DNA of 7,599 bases from Acidobacteriota bacterium (GTDB taxonomy: Bacteria; Acidobacteriota; Vicinamibacteria; Vicinamibacterales; UBA2999). The position numbers and the translations under genes are program-made. The stretch lies in contig JADZBZ010000045.1 of the NCBI GenBank assembly GCA_020851835.1, positions 1 to 7,599 on the forward strand. The letters run 5' to 3'. A model generated the notes under the pieces. That model searched no databases. It saw only the letters and a program-made list of their open reading frames with translations, and was not told where the DNA came from. Shown piece by piece: positions 6,495 to 7,599 of this stretch (its first letter is position 1; each line of letters starts with the position of its first letter).

Positions 6495-7423
6495 CACTTC
6501 TCCTGGAACAAGGCGTCGACGTACTCGGCCGGCTTGAACGGCAGCAGGTCGTCGATACCTTCGCCCACTCCGACGTAACGGATCGGGAGGTGGAGCTCAT
6601 GAGCAATCGCGACAGCCATCCCGCCCTTCGCTGTCCCGTCCAGCTTGGTCAGGACGATGCCGGTGACGCCGGCCACGGCCATGAACTCTCGAGCCTGCGC
6701 GAGGGCGTTTTGTCCCACTGTCGCATCCAGCACGAGGAGCGTGTCGTGCGGCGCACCTGACGCCTCCCTTGCCGCGACGCGCCGGATCTTGTCGAGCTCC
6801 TGCATCAGGTTGGCTCGCGTGTGGAGCCGTCCCGCGGTGTCGACGAGAATGACGTCGCGGCCGCGCGCGCGCCCGGCAGTAAGCGCATCGAAGACCACGG
6901 CGGCGGGATCGGCGCCTTCCCGTGCGCGCACGATGTCCACACCGGCACGATCGGCCCAGATCTGCAACTGATCCACCGCCGCGGCCCGGAACGTGTCGGC
7001 CGCGCAGATGAGCGGTTTCAGCCCGTCGCGCTTCATCTGATTGGCGAGTTTTCCCACTGTCGTGGTCTTTCCCGTCCCATTGACGCCGACGATGAGCACG
7101 ACGCGCGGCGTCCCGGGCGGCGGTGCGGCCATGGGCCGGCCATCGGCATCGCGCAGCACCCGTAGAATCTCGTCGTGCACGAGCTGACGCAGCGACTCGC
7201 CGCGCCGCTGGCGCGCACCGACGGCCTCGACGATGCGGCGGGACGCGGCCACGCCGACGTCAGCCATGAGCAGCACCTCTTCGAGCCCCTCCAGCGTGTC
7301 GGGATCGATCGTGCGCGTGCGGCGCTCTGGTGCATCACTGCCGGTGACCAGCTCGTCGAAGCGCTCGGCAATCTGTTGTGCCGTGCGCGTCAGTCCCTGT
7401 TTCAGCCTCTCGAACAAACTCAT
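6491..7423 (-). CDS. ftsY: Signal recognition particle receptor GTPase FtsY
   Basis: FtsY docks ribosome-SRP complexes at the inner membrane; it and Ffh activate each other's GTPase in a composite site. The 310 residues comprise the NG core alone: N domain about 1-100, then G domain with P-loop GVNGTGKTTTVGKLA (113-127), DTFRAAAVDQL (143-153), DTAGRLHT (195-202), TKLDGTAKGG (259-268) and GVGEGIDDLLPF (285-296). It lacks the long acidic A domain of E. coli FtsY, as in many bacteria; membrane contact is then usually made by the N-terminal amphipathic helix (here MSLFERLKQGLTRT). I set the start at ATG 7423, since AGGTGA lies 7 bases upstream and MSLFERL is family-like. An in-frame GTG at 7429 would add two residues. 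It follows gpsA by 11 bases and overlaps ribD by 4. Confidence 0.98.
   Translation of the reverse strand: MSLFERLKQGLTRTAQQIAERFDELVTGSDAPERRTRTIDPDTLEGLEEVLLMADVGVAASRRIVEAVGARQRRGESLRQLVHDEILRVLRDADGRPMAAPPPGTPRVVLIVGVNGTGKTTTVGKLANQMKRDGLKPLICAADTFRAAAVDQLQIWADRAGVDIVRAREGADPAAVVFDALTAGRARGRDVILVDTAGRLHTRANLMQELDKIRRVAAREASGAPHDTLLVLDATVGQNALAQAREFMAVAGVTGIVLTKLDGTAKGGMAVAIAHELHLPIRYVGVGEGIDDLLPFKPAEYVDALFQEKW
6500..6504 (-). promoter_or_regulatory. Shine-Dalgarno site of ribD inside the ftsY 3' end
   Basis: AGGAG lies in the last codons of ftsY, 5 bases before the GTG at 6494 and only 2 before the GTG at 6497. The spacing favours the downstream GTG, which forms a GTGA overlap with the ftsY stop. 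The arrangement suggests ribD translation is coupled to ftsY. Confidence 0.55.
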
Positions 7424-7430
7424 CTGCACG

Positions 7431-7436
7431 TCACCT
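7431..7436 (-). promoter_or_regulatory. Shine-Dalgarno site of ftsY overlapping the gpsA stop
   Basis: AGGTGA begins within the TAG stop of gpsA and lies 7 bases before the ATG at 7423. For the alternative GTG at 7429 the spacing would be one base, too short, so the ATG is preferred. Confidence 0.6.
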
Positions 7437-7599
7437 ACGCGAATTCGGACTTCTGGCGTCGGTCCATCAGCGCACGAATGGCCGAGGACGGATCTCGACG
7501 GCCGGCCAGCACGTCGGCCATCTGGGCGGTGATCGGCAGCTCCACGCCGTAACGGGCGCCCAGCGCCAGGGCCGCTTCGGTGGTTCGCACGCCTTCGGC
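7435..7599 (-). CDS. gpsA: NAD(P)H-dependent glycerol-3-phosphate dehydrogenase, C-terminal end (5' part outside the window)
   Basis: GpsA reduces dihydroxyacetone phosphate to sn-glycerol-3-phosphate for phospholipid synthesis. Only the last 54 residues are in the window. They read EGVRTTEAALALGARYGVEL, followed by PITAQMADVLAG, a short SSAIRALMDR helix and the end QKSEFA. The combination EGVxTxxAxxxLAxxxxVexPI, a V(L) helix, then a final LMxR helix is the family's typical C terminus. The TAG stop lies at 7435-7437. The call rests on this tail alone, without the Rossmann fold or catalytic lysine, so it is a little less sure than the others. It is closely followed by ftsY and is probably in the same operon. 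Confidence 0.88.
   Translation of the reverse strand, partial: AEGVRTTEAALALGARYGVELPITAQMADVLAGRRDPSSAIRALMDRRQKSEFA

Overview
The window is a dense, entirely minus-strand block of bacterial housekeeping genes. It comes from a GC-rich chromosome, roughly two-thirds G+C by eye, and many genes start with GTG. Nothing in it points to a mobile element, phage, CRISPR array or accessory island. The proteins look bacterial and mesophile-like. The gene order ffh-rpsP-khpA-rimM-trmD-rplS is widespread in bacteria. Acidobacteriota (Vicinamibacteria-like) is my guess from protein style, but it is an inference and not shown by the sequence.

Read in the direction of transcription, from high to low coordinates, the layout is as follows. 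The 3' end of gpsA (phospholipid precursor synthesis) is followed 11 bases later by ftsY (SRP receptor GTPase). A compact riboflavin cassette comes next: ribD, ribE (riboflavin synthase) and a bifunctional ribBA. These genes are joined to ftsY and to one another by overlaps (GTGA at ftsY/ribD, 20 bases at ribD/ribE, GTGA at ribE/ribBA). Then comes the only real intergenic gap, 111 bases at 3456-3566. It carries a good sigma-70-like promoter candidate and two adjacent hairpins. After it comes ffh (SRP GTPase), then the ribosome-biogenesis set rpsP (S16), khpA (KH RNA-binding protein), rimM (30S maturation), trmD (tRNA m1G37 methyltransferase) and the start of rplS (L19), which runs off the window.

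Functionally, the block joins co-translational membrane targeting (FtsY and Ffh, partner GTPases), flavin cofactor synthesis (RibD, RibE and RibBA supply every step from GTP and ribulose-5-phosphate except the lumazine synthase RibH and the phosphatase), and ribosome/tRNA maturation. The riboflavin cassette sits exactly between the genes of the two SRP GTPases. No ribH, FMN riboswitch, SRP RNA gene or clear intrinsic terminator is visible here. I found no convincing undescribed system. The points most worth a second look are the ftsY-rib-ffh arrangement and the structured ffh leader with its internal promoter.
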